A DNA stretch of 64,000 bases from Mycolicibacterium neoaurum (lineage in GTDB: Bacteria > Actinomycetota > Actinomycetes > Mycobacteriales > Mycobacteriaceae), in assembly GCF_036946495.1 (NCBI RefSeq), contig NZ_JAQIIX010000002.1, positions 1,612,001-1,676,000 of the forward strand. Direction: 5' to 3'. A program made the translations under genes and the position numbers. How positions within the stretch are numbered: the first letter of the stretch is position 1; the number at the start of each line of letters is the position of its first letter. Shown piece by piece: positions 17,115 to 24,520 of this stretch. The notes below the pieces were generated by a model, which was not told the DNA's origin, did no database searches, and saw nothing but the letters and a program-made list of their open reading frames with translations.

Positions 17115-17128
17115 TAGAACACGTTCTA
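17115..17128. promoter_or_regulatory. KstR-type operator
   Basis: TAGAACACGTTCTA fits the KstR consensus TNNAACNNGTTNNA at every fixed position, with 6-base arms (TAGAAC/GTTCTA) around a 2-base centre. It lies 19 bases before the acyltransferase start and 45 bases before the divergent nat start, so it may control both. KstR is the TetR-family repressor of sterol and lipid catabolism. Confidence 0.75.
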
Positions 17129-17146
17129 TTTTCGACCGCCGGAGGC

Positions 17147-17962
17147 ATGGCCATGGGCTCGACCGATATCGAACCGACCGAGATCACCAAGTTCGATCCC
17201 GGACTCACCGAGCGGGTGATGGGGTTGCTGCGGCCGTTCCTGAAGGCCTATCACCGCTCCGAGGTCCGCGGGCTGGAGAACTTCCCCGAGGGCGGTGCGC
17301 TGGTGGTCTGCAACCACTCCGGTGGGCTGTTCCCGATGGACGTACCGATTTTCGCGGCCGACTTCTACCAGCGCTACGGGTACGGCAGACCGGTCTACAC
17401 CCTGAGCCACGCCATGCTGATGATCGGGCCCACCGGCGACTTCTTCAAGAAGACCGGTTTCATCCTGGCCAGCCACGAGAATGCCGACGAGGCATTGCGC
17501 TCGGGCGGCGTCGTGGTGGTCTTCCCCGGCGGTGACTTCGATGTCTACCGCCCCACCCTGGAGGCCAACAAGATCGACTTCGACGGTCGCCAGGGCTATG
17601 TCCGCGCGGCCATCAACGCCGGAGTGCCGATCGTGCCCATGGTCGGCGTCGGCGGGCAGGAAACGCAGTTCTACCTCTCCCGGGGAACCTGGCTGGCCAA
17701 ACGACTCGGACCGATCGCCCGCCTGGCACGCACCAAGATCGTGCCGGTGTCCTTCGGGTTCCCGTTCGGCCTGTCCGCAGTGGTTCCGCTGAACGTCCCA
17801 CTGCCCGCCAAGATCACGATGCAGGTGCTGCCGCCGGTCCACATCGAGGAACGGTTCGGGGATGATCCCGATATCGACGAGGTCGATGCCCACGTGCGCC
17901 ATGTCATGCAGGGCGCTCTGGACGAGTTGGCCGCCGAGCGACGACTTCCGGTGATCGGCTGA
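17147..17962 (+). CDS. Lysophospholipid/MGAT-like acyltransferase, Rv1428c-like
   Basis: 271-residue glycerolipid acyltransferase of the PlsC superfamily, closer to the MGAT/DGAT-like branch. The active-site block is VVCNHSGGLFPMDVP (about 54-68), where the His-to-Asp spacing (7 residues) is longer than the classic HX4D. The second block is VVVFPGGDFDVYRP (about 124-137). It probably acylates a mono- or lyso-glycerolipid at the membrane. A GGAGG ribosome-binding site lies at 17140-17144, just before the ATG at 17147; a second ATG at 17153 is possible. Its stop overlaps the start of the acyl-CoA synthetase gene (TGATG-type). The order acyltransferase, fadD, esterase matches Rv1428c-fadD12-lipO as I remember it. 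Confidence 0.85.
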   Translation: MAMGSTDIEPTEITKFDPGLTERVMGLLRPFLKAYHRSEVRGLENFPEGGALVVCNHSGGLFPMDVPIFAADFYQRYGYGRPVYTLSHAMLMIGPTGDFFKKTGFILASHENADEALRSGGVVVVFPGGDFDVYRPTLEANKIDFDGRQGYVRAAINAGVPIVPMVGVGGQETQFYLSRGTWLAKRLGPIARLARTKIVPVSFGFPFGLSAVVPLNVPLPAKITMQVLPPVHIEERFGDDPDIDEVDAHVRHVMQGALDELAAERRLPVIG

Positions 17963-19620
17963 TGGGCCTGCAGGACATCCCCGGGCGCCTCGCCCGCCCC
18001 GTCGTCAACCGGGTCACCGCGACGGTCGGTCTGGTCGACACCATGGTCCGCGCCGGTGTCATCGCTCCCCTGCGCCCCGACAAGTACCTTCGCATCGCGG
18101 CGGCCATGGCACGCGAGAACATGGGAATCACATCGGGTTTCGCCAGCGCGGCGCAACGCTGTGGAGACCGCGTCGGGCTGATCGACGAGCTCGGCGCGCT
18201 GACCTGGCGCGAGATCGACCAGCGCGCCGATGCGTTGGCGGCGGGGCTTCAGGACCTGCCGTCGGGCGAGCCACACGTCATCGGCATCATGGCGCGCAAC
18301 CACCGGGGCTTCGTCGAATCGCTGATCGCAGCCAACCGGCTCGGAGCCGACGTCCTGCTGCTGAACACCGCGTTCGCCGGCCCCGCGCTGGCCGAGGTGT
18401 GGCAACGCGAAACCGCGGGCCGGCCCAGCGCGGTCATCTACGACGAGGAATTCACCTCGACGGTCGAACGGGCGATGGAGGATTCACCGCAGACCACGCG
18501 CGTGGTCGCCTGGACCGACAGCACGACGGCGTTGTTCACCGTCGAGAAGCTGATCACCGAGTACGCCGGTCGGGAACCACAGCGCGCCAAGGAGAAATCC
18601 AAGGTCATCCTGTTGACCTCGGGCACCACCGGAACCCCCAAGGGGGCAAGGCATTCCGGCGGAGGACCGGAGGTACTCAAGGCGATCCTCGACCGTACTC
18701 CCTGGCGCGCCGAGGAGCCTGTGGTCGTGGTGGCTCCGATGTTCCACGCCTGGGGCTTCTCCCAGCTGGCCTTCGCCGCATCGATGGCATGCACGATCAT
18801 CACCAGACGGAAGTTCGATCCCGAGGCAACCCTGGCGCTCGTCGACACCCACCGTGCCACCGGCCTCTGCGTGGTGCCGGTGATGTTCGACCGGATCGTG
18901 GAGTTACCCGACGAGGTCCGCAACCGCTACAGCGGGCGCACCCTGCGGTTCGCGGCCGCGTCCGGATCGCGGATGCGTCCCGATGTCGTCATCAAGTTCA
19001 TGGACCAGTTCGGCGACGTGATCTACAACAACTACAACGCCACCGAGGCCGGCATGATTGCCACTGCCACCCCTGCCGATCTGCGCGCGGCCCCGGACAC
19101 CGCCGGAAAACCGGCCGAGGGCACCGAGATCCGGATTCTGGATCCCGAGCTGCGCCCGCTGCCGGAAGGCGAGGTGGGAACGATCTTCGTCCGTAACTCC
19201 ACTCAGTTCGACGGTTACACCAACGGCAAGAACAAGGATTTCCACGACGGTTTCATGAATTCCGGGGATGTCGGCTACCTGGATGCGGCCGGCCGCCTGT
19301 TCGTCGTGGGCCGAGATGACGAGATGATCGTCTCCGGTGGGGAGAATGTCTATCCCATCGAGGTGGAGAAGACCCTGGTCGCCCATGACGATGTCGCCGA
19401 GGCCGCCGTGTTGGGCGTCGACGACGAACAGTTCGGTCAACGATTGTCCGCATTCGTGGTGCTGCACAACCCGGTCACCGTCGAGGCACTCAAGGCGCAT
19501 GTGCGTGACAATTTGGCCAACTACAAGGTCCCCCGCGACATCACGATCCTCGACGAGTTGCCCCGCAACAGCACCGGAAAGATCGACCGGCGCGCTTTGC
19601 AAGACCGTCTCGGTGGGTAA
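17962..19620 (+). CDS. fadD12: Long-chain acyl-CoA/AMP ligase, FadD12-like
   Basis: 552-residue adenylate-forming enzyme activating a fatty acid with ATP to acyl-AMP and then acyl-CoA. The P-loop-like A3 motif ILLTSGTTGTPKGAR is near 213-227, YNNYNATEAGMIA (A5) near 353-365, the GYLDAAGRLFVVGRDDEM (A7/A8) region near 436-453, and the catalytic lysine in LPRNSTGKIDRRAL (A10, about 533-546). It overlaps the preceding acyltransferase stop by one base and the possible GTG start of the next esterase by 8 bases, so the three genes form one operon behind the KstR-type box. Specificity is not readable; FadD12 is the closest by context. Confidence 0.88.
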   Translation: MGLQDIPGRLARPVVNRVTATVGLVDTMVRAGVIAPLRPDKYLRIAAAMARENMGITSGFASAAQRCGDRVGLIDELGALTWREIDQRADALAAGLQDLPSGEPHVIGIMARNHRGFVESLIAANRLGADVLLLNTAFAGPALAEVWQRETAGRPSAVIYDEEFTSTVERAMEDSPQTTRVVAWTDSTTALFTVEKLITEYAGREPQRAKEKSKVILLTSGTTGTPKGARHSGGGPEVLKAILDRTPWRAEEPVVVVAPMFHAWGFSQLAFAASMACTIITRRKFDPEATLALVDTHRATGLCVVPVMFDRIVELPDEVRNRYSGRTLRFAAASGSRMRPDVVIKFMDQFGDVIYNNYNATEAGMIATATPADLRAAPDTAGKPAEGTEIRILDPELRPLPEGEVGTIFVRNSTQFDGYTNGKNKDFHDGFMNSGDVGYLDAAGRLFVVGRDDEMIVSGGENVYPIEVEKTLVAHDDVAEAAVLGVDDEQFGQRLSAFVVLHNPVTVEALKAHVRDNLANYKVPRDITILDELPRNSTGKIDRRALQDRLGG

Positions 19621-19630
19621 CCAGGACCGC

Positions 19631-20833
19631 ATGCCCGTGCTGAAACCCCGTCCTGTGCTGGGCGCACTCGCCGAAATGGTCAACGCCGCCAATGCTGTAC
19701 GCCCACTCGGACGGAAGGGCTACAGCACCTTGCCGACATTCGCGTTCGGCTGGCCGACGTCGGAGAATGCGCCGCTGTTTCTGACCGGCTCACTGCTCGA
19801 CGTGCTGCGCCGAAACGTGCTCGGCCATTACCGAACCCGCAACGGTCGCATCTCTTTGGTGCTCAAGGCACTGACCTGGGGCCTGCTCGTCGTGGTGCAA
19901 CGCCGCGAGCAGACTTCCAAGGAGTATTTCGAAGGTCCGCTACGCACCGCACTGGGTCCGGACTATCCAGAGGCCGAGGAACCCGAACGCAAACCCCGCG
20001 GGGTCTTCGGTACCGGCTGGACGCGCCGACGCTACGTGCACGAGACGGCACGGTACGGTCCCCACGGACCCAACCTCGCCGACGTCTGGATGCGCCCGGA
20101 CCTGCCGCGGGATGGCAAAGCACCGGTGCTGCTACAGGTTCCGGGCGGAGCGTGGATGATCGGGATGCGCAGACCGCAGGCCTACCCGATGCTGAGCAGG
20201 CTCGCCGAGCACGGCTGGATCTGCGTGTCCATCGGCTACCGGATCAGTCCGAAGCACACCTGGCCGGATCACATCGTCGATGTCAAACGGGCCATCGCCT
20301 GGGTCAGGGAGAACATCGGGGCCTACGGCGGTGATCCCGAATCGGTCTATATCACCGGCGGTTCGGCCGGGGGACACCTGACCGCGCTGGCGGCGCTGAC
20401 CCCCAACGATCCGAAATGGCAGCCGGGCTTCGAGCATGTCGACACGTCGGTGGCGGCGGCGGTGCCGATCTACGGCCGCTACGACTGGTTCACCGACACG
20501 GGCTCCGGCCGAGGCGAATTCGTGACGATCCTGGAAAAGTTCATCGTCAAACTGCCGTTCGCGACGAACCGGCAGGCCTACCTCGACGCATCCCCGATCA
20601 CCCTCGTGCACGCCGATGCCCCGCCGTTCTTCGTGCTGCACGGCGCCGACGATTCGGTCATCCCGGTGCAGGAGGGCCGTGATTTCGTCGCCGCACTGCA
20701 GGCGGTCTCGAAGGCCCCGGTCATCTACGCCGAGATCCCGCACGCCCAGCACGCTTTCGACTTCTTCGGTTCGGCGCACGGGCACAACACCGCCGCGGCG
20801 GTCGAGCGCTTCCTGAACTGGGTGCGCGGCTGA
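19631..20833 (+). CDS. lipO: Alpha/beta-hydrolase esterase, LipO-like
   Basis: 400-residue esterase/lipase. The oxyanion segment is LLQVPGGAWMIGMRR (about 162-176), the nucleophile GGSAGGHL (Ser near 241), Asp in HGADDSVIP (about 338) and His in HAQHAFDFFG (about 375). The N-terminal 130 residues form a family-specific extension shared with LipC-type proteins. ATG 19631 is the chosen start; GTG 19613, overlapping the fadD stop by 8 bases, is equally possible. It belongs to the acyltransferase-fadD-esterase operon and may release fatty acids from glycerolipids that the co-encoded ligase then activates. Confidence 0.85.
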   Translation: MPVLKPRPVLGALAEMVNAANAVRPLGRKGYSTLPTFAFGWPTSENAPLFLTGSLLDVLRRNVLGHYRTRNGRISLVLKALTWGLLVVVQRREQTSKEYFEGPLRTALGPDYPEAEEPERKPRGVFGTGWTRRRYVHETARYGPHGPNLADVWMRPDLPRDGKAPVLLQVPGGAWMIGMRRPQAYPMLSRLAEHGWICVSIGYRISPKHTWPDHIVDVKRAIAWVRENIGAYGGDPESVYITGGSAGGHLTALAALTPNDPKWQPGFEHVDTSVAAAVPIYGRYDWFTDTGSGRGEFVTILEKFIVKLPFATNRQAYLDASPITLVHADAPPFFVLHGADDSVIPVQEGRDFVAALQAVSKAPVIYAEIPHAQHAFDFFGSAHGHNTAAAVERFLNWVRG

Positions 20834-20852
20834 GGTTTCGGCGGCCGCCCGC

Positions 20853-21659
20853 TCAGCACAATGGCGTGTTACCGCAGAGGCCGGCAGGCAACTGCGGGGC
20901 CGGCAGCGCCGGCGGCGGTGGCAGCCTCGGGGCCGGTAGCGCCGGTGGCGGCGGCAGTCTGGGCGGGGGTGGCATCTGCGGTGGCGGGGGAAGCGCGGGC
21001 CCACGGGGTGCGGGCGGCGGCAGCGGAACCCCGCCATCAGCGGACTCGACCGGCGCCGGCGGCGCGCCGGGTGGCGGCTCGGTCGGCGGAGACATCGCGG
21101 CCGACGGCTGCGGCAGGGTGGCAGGCATCGCCCACACCGCGATCGGTGCCGGCGGCATCCCGAATCCCGCCGCGGCGGCAGTCAATTGCAGCTGTGTCGG
21201 CCGCATTCCGGGTTTGAGGAGGAAGAACACCCAACCATCGGTGTCGGCGCGCACCCGAGACGCCAACGGCACCGTCTTGCTCTCCAACGGGCGCGATGTC
21301 GCGACCTGTTCCCCACCGCTGAGATGTAGGCGGAATCCGCCGTCGGCGCCGGTGGCGTCGATCGGGGTCGTGACGCCGGTGAACGACACGTCGATGCCGA
21401 GTTCGACCTCTTCCCCCGCGGTACGGACCACCGTCAGATTGTCCGCGCGCGGTGTGATCGTGGCACCCTTGGCGGTCAGTGGCTGGCCCAGTGCGGCCGT
21501 GCCGGGCAGGATCGACACGGCGCCGGCGCTGTCCGTTGTGCTCGGCTGGCCCACCGCACCGTCCGACGGTTTCGCCGGTCTCGTCGAGGGCCCGTACGAG
21601 CAGCCGGCCAACACCACCGACACGCCCAGCAGCGTCAGGGCAATCCGCGCAACGGCCAT
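20853..21659 (-). CDS. Lipoprotein with proline-rich C-terminal tail
   Basis: 268-residue predicted lipoprotein of unknown function. MAVARIALTLLGVSVVLAGC is a standard lipoprotein signal peptide with lipobox LAGC. A beta-rich middle domain (about 45-165) includes VELGIDVSFTGVTTPIDATG and VRADTDGWVFFLLKPG. The last 80 residues are proline-rich, with RLPPPPALPAP repeated and a terminal Cys pair (CGNTPLC). I prefer ATG 21657-21659 because a GGAGGGG site lies upstream; ATG 21684-21686 also gives a lipoprotein signal. The proline tail could span peptidoglycan. It lies between the lipO-like gene (convergent) and the WS/DGAT gene (upstream, same strand, 80 bases away). Confidence 0.78.
   Translation of the reverse strand: MAVARIALTLLGVSVVLAGCSYGPSTRPAKPSDGAVGQPSTTDSAGAVSILPGTAALGQPLTAKGATITPRADNLTVVRTAGEEVELGIDVSFTGVTTPIDATGADGGFRLHLSGGEQVATSRPLESKTVPLASRVRADTDGWVFFLLKPGMRPTQLQLTAAAAGFGMPPAPIAVWAMPATLPQPSAAMSPPTEPPPGAPPAPVESADGGVPLPPPAPRGPALPPPPQMPPPPRLPPPPALPAPRLPPPPALPAPQLPAGLCGNTPLC
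20880..21000. repeat. Short repeats encoding Pro/Leu/Ala-rich tail
   Basis: Near-identical 30-36 base units on the plus strand (around GGCGGCGGTGGCAGC) encode repeats of LPPPPALPAP on the minus strand. They look like slippage-prone coding repeats and could vary in number between strains. Confidence 0.55.
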
Positions 21660-21739
21660 CCGCGCCGGTCCCCTCCGCCATCGCATGTGGTCATTGTGAA
21701 CCATCGCCGGGGTATCAGCAGTATCGCGAAGAACCGATC

Positions 21740-23143
21740 TCACGAGTCGACGGTGATCTCTCCGGAGAGACCGGCCGCGATCCGGATGTCCCGCAGCTCC
21801 TGCACCATCGCATCGGTGACCTCGTGTGGGTCCCGAACGGTCGCGGTATCCGACAGCACCGAGATGTTCAGCTGGTCGACATAGCTCCAGACCGTGATGT
21901 TCAGGCCGCTGGCCGCGGTGAGCGGACCGACCGAATAGATCTCCGAAACCGTCGCGCCACCGACCCGCCCGAACTGGCGGGGGCCCGGGACGTTCGAGAT
22001 GTTCAGATTCAGGATCTTGTTCTGGCCGTCGACGTTGGACAACCGGCGAAACAGCGCCTCCACCCCGGCCGGGGGCATATAGGAAGCCCAGCGGGCCACC
22101 AACTCCGGGCCGATCAGCTGATTGCTCTCCTTGGCCAGCGCCGCTGTCTCGCTGGCGCGACGCACCCGGTCCAGCGGGCTATCGAGATCCACAGGCAGCG
22201 CCATCAGCACTCCGGTGAACCGATTACCGGAGATGCGGTCCGGGGAGAAGTCGAAACTCATCGGCACCGACGCGAGCAGGGGATGGTCGGCCTTGCCCTC
22301 GTAATGCAATTGGAGTTTGCGCAACGCGCCCGACGCCAACGCGAGGACCATGTCATTGATGGTGGCGCCCAAGTGTTTTCCGGTCGACTTGACGTCGGCA
22401 AGAGACAGGCTGGCGGTGGCGAACCGGCGCTCGGGGGTCAGCACGTGGTTCATGAAGCTCGGCGGCGGGGTGAACGGGCGGGTCAGTTCGGGGCCCAGTT
22501 TGCGGCTGCTGCGCCGAACGCGACCGATCCCCTCAGCGGTGTACCTGATCAGACCCGGCACTCGCGCGATATGACGCATGTGATCCAGGAACGCGGTCCT
22601 GACGAGCTCACCCGTCGACGGAGCCGGATCGGTGGCATAGGAGTCGCGGTCGCGCTGCGGTCCGTCCTGCAGATCCATTCCGCGGGCCAGCAGGTTGGCC
22701 GACGCCACGCCGTCGGCCAGCGCGTGATGGATCTTGCCGACCACTGCTATCCGATCGTCGGCAAGACCCTCGATGAAGTACATCTCCCAGAGCGGGCGGG
22801 ATCGGTCGAGCGGGGTGCTGGCGATCTCGCCGATGGCCTCGTCGAGTTCGCGGCGCCCACCCGGCGTGGCTACCCGCCACGGCCGGATGTGGTACTCCAG
22901 GTCGACATCACAGTTCTCGCGCCACATCGGGTGGTGGAACTTGAACGGAATGTCCACCAACTGGTAGCGAAACGGCTCCAGCTTGTAGAGCCTGCCGTGC
23001 AACACATTCCGGAACTCTTCGACACCGAAGGTGCGGTCACCGAGTCCGTGCAGGTCGATGACGGCGACCTTCAAGGTGTGCATGTGCACGTTGGGAGCTT
23101 CCGAATAGAGCAAGAATGCATCCCAACCGCTGAGCCTCTTCAC
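21740..23143 (-). CDS. Wax ester synthase/diacylglycerol acyltransferase (WS/DGAT), Rv0221-like
   Basis: 467-residue acyl-CoA:diacylglycerol/alcohol acyltransferase making storage triacylglycerol or wax esters at the membrane. The catalytic HHxxxDG motif is present as KIHHALADG (about 135-143), and the PLW block is SRPLWEMYFIEG (about 115-126). C-terminal NISNVPGP (about 372-379) is the second conserved motif. Length agrees with mycobacterial Tgs family members of about 460-470. The start is GTG 23141-23143 (VKRLSGWDAFLL) with GGGAGGG upstream; a longer frame to 23266 overlaps the esterase gene. It follows the lipC-like gene by 28 bases, the same pair as Rv0220-Rv0221, and is probably co-transcribed. 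Confidence 0.92.
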   Translation of the reverse strand: MKRLSGWDAFLLYSEAPNVHMHTLKVAVIDLHGLGDRTFGVEEFRNVLHGRLYKLEPFRYQLVDIPFKFHHPMWRENCDVDLEYHIRPWRVATPGGRRELDEAIGEIASTPLDRSRPLWEMYFIEGLADDRIAVVGKIHHALADGVASANLLARGMDLQDGPQRDRDSYATDPAPSTGELVRTAFLDHMRHIARVPGLIRYTAEGIGRVRRSSRKLGPELTRPFTPPPSFMNHVLTPERRFATASLSLADVKSTGKHLGATINDMVLALASGALRKLQLHYEGKADHPLLASVPMSFDFSPDRISGNRFTGVLMALPVDLDSPLDRVRRASETAALAKESNQLIGPELVARWASYMPPAGVEALFRRLSNVDGQNKILNLNISNVPGPRQFGRVGGATVSEIYSVGPLTAASGLNITVWSYVDQLNISVLSDTATVRDPHEVTDAMVQELRDIRIAAGLSGEITVDS

Positions 23144-23171
23144 GGCTAAATCCCTCCCTGGGTGGAGGAGT

Positions 23172-24395
23172 CTATATAACCGCCTTGGCCTGGCGTGCCG
23201 TCGAGTTTCGGTGGATCTGATCGAGGAACAATCCGATGGCTTTGGCCATCGCGCCGGTGCGGGCACCGTCGGTCATGTCGAAACCGTGTCCGGCTCCGGG
23301 AAACTCGATGTAACTGACCGGTGCATCGGATGTCGCCTTCAACCGGTCGACGAAGCTGCGCGCCTGCGCCACCGGGATCACCGTGTCCCCGGAACCGTGG
23401 ATGACGAGGAAGGGCGGCGCGTCACGGTGCACCCGGGCGATCGGCGAGGCGGCACGGAAGAGATCGGGGTGACGGGAGATCTTCCGACCGACCACGACGC
23501 GCTCCAGGAAGTCCACGAAGCGGTCGCGCTCCTCGGTGGAACGGTCCTCCCAGTCGTAACGACCGTAGATTCCCACGACGGCGTCGACCGAGGTGTCGGC
23601 CTCGTCGTCCAGTTCTGACTGCATGGCCGGGTCGTTGGGGGTGAGCCCGGCCAGGGCTGCCAGGTGACCGCCCGCCGAACAACCGGCCAGCGCGACGAAA
23701 TTACGGTCCCCGCCGAACTTGTCGACATTGGCTCGCGCCCATGCGATCGCCGCCTTGACATCGGTCAGGTGACGCGGCCAGCGGTGATGCGGGGCGACCC
23801 GGTAGTCGATGGACAGGCACACCCAGCCCTGCTGGGCCAGGTGCGACATCATCGCGTAGCCCTGCAGGACACGGCTGCCGTGCACCCAGGCACCGCCGGG
23901 GATGAACAGCAGTACCGGGGCGGGCTCGCGCGGAAGTTCCGCGGGCCGCCACACGTCGAGTAGCTGCAGCGGGTGGTCGCCGTAGCGCACCGAGGTGCGG
24001 AAGACATCACGCCGATACGCCACGGTGTTCCACAGCGGCGGCATCGATTCAGGGGCGGGCCAGTCCCCGGCGAGATCGGTGGGATTGACCACGCCCCGCA
24101 GCCCGTCCTTGGCCACGTCGACCGTCTGTTCCCGCTCGGCCCTGCGGACCGGTGCGTTGCCGGGACTGAACCACGATTTGGCCGAAGCAGCGAGGAGTTC
24201 GGGGAACTGACGAAAACCCCACACTCCCATTGCCGCCAAGCCCCCGAGGGGTTCCAACTGCTTACCCACGATGGGCAGCGAGGCCGATGCGACCGACAGT
24301 GCCAGCATGCGGTCGGCGTGGTTGGCGTTCATCAACCAACGGGCGCGGCGCATAAGAGAAGGTCCGGGGCTATTTTCCGCCGGTTGTGCCGTCAT
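23172..24395 (-). CDS. lipC: Alpha/beta-hydrolase esterase, LipC-like
   Basis: 407-residue esterase. Oxyanion segment LLFIPGGAWVHGS (about 161-173), nucleophile AGCSAGGHLAAL (Ser near 239), Asp in HGSGDTVIP (about 338) and His in GAGHGFDMTDG (about 371). It shares the N-terminal extension and overall plan with the lipO-like protein 2.3 kb away, so the two are paralogues. M. tuberculosis LipC is 403 residues and cell-surface associated. ATG 24393-24395 (MTAQPAENS) was used; the frame could start 7 codons earlier. The divergent fadE and a CRP-like site lie upstream. Confidence 0.88.
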   Translation of the reverse strand: MTAQPAENSPGPSLMRRARWLMNANHADRMLALSVASASLPIVGKQLEPLGGLAAMGVWGFRQFPELLAASAKSWFSPGNAPVRRAEREQTVDVAKDGLRGVVNPTDLAGDWPAPESMPPLWNTVAYRRDVFRTSVRYGDHPLQLLDVWRPAELPREPAPVLLFIPGGAWVHGSRVLQGYAMMSHLAQQGWVCLSIDYRVAPHHRWPRHLTDVKAAIAWARANVDKFGGDRNFVALAGCSAGGHLAALAGLTPNDPAMQSELDDEADTSVDAVVGIYGRYDWEDRSTEERDRFVDFLERVVVGRKISRHPDLFRAASPIARVHRDAPPFLVIHGSGDTVIPVAQARSFVDRLKATSDAPVSYIEFPGAGHGFDMTDGARTGAMAKAIGLFLDQIHRNSTARQAKAVI

Positions 24396-24466
24396 GGCGC
24401 GAGCGTACCCGCGCAAGGTCGGTCTTAAGCAGACATTTCAGGCGATCTGTCTACCTGTAGCACTAA

Positions 24467-24482
24467 TGTGACCTGTATCACT
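24467..24482. promoter_or_regulatory. CRP-like site within a direct repeat
   Basis: TGTGACCTGTATCACT matches the CRP consensus TGTGA-N6-TCACA with one mismatch at the last base. Its right part (ACCTGTATCACT, 24471-24482) is a near-copy of ACCTGTAGCACT at 24453-24464, an 18-base spacing. It lies 38 bases before the fused fadE start and 71 bases before the divergent lipC start. Confidence 0.5.
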
Positions 24483-24520
24483 CTCATGCGCCTCAGCAGC
24501 CCCGGTAACTTCAGAAAGTC

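Noticed and set aside
20866..21699. Plus-strand frame encoding Gly-rich sequence resembling PE_PGRS repeats
   Set aside because: It is the complement of the proline-rich lipoprotein tail; the minus frame has a signal peptide with lipobox and a ribosome-binding site, the plus frame has neither.
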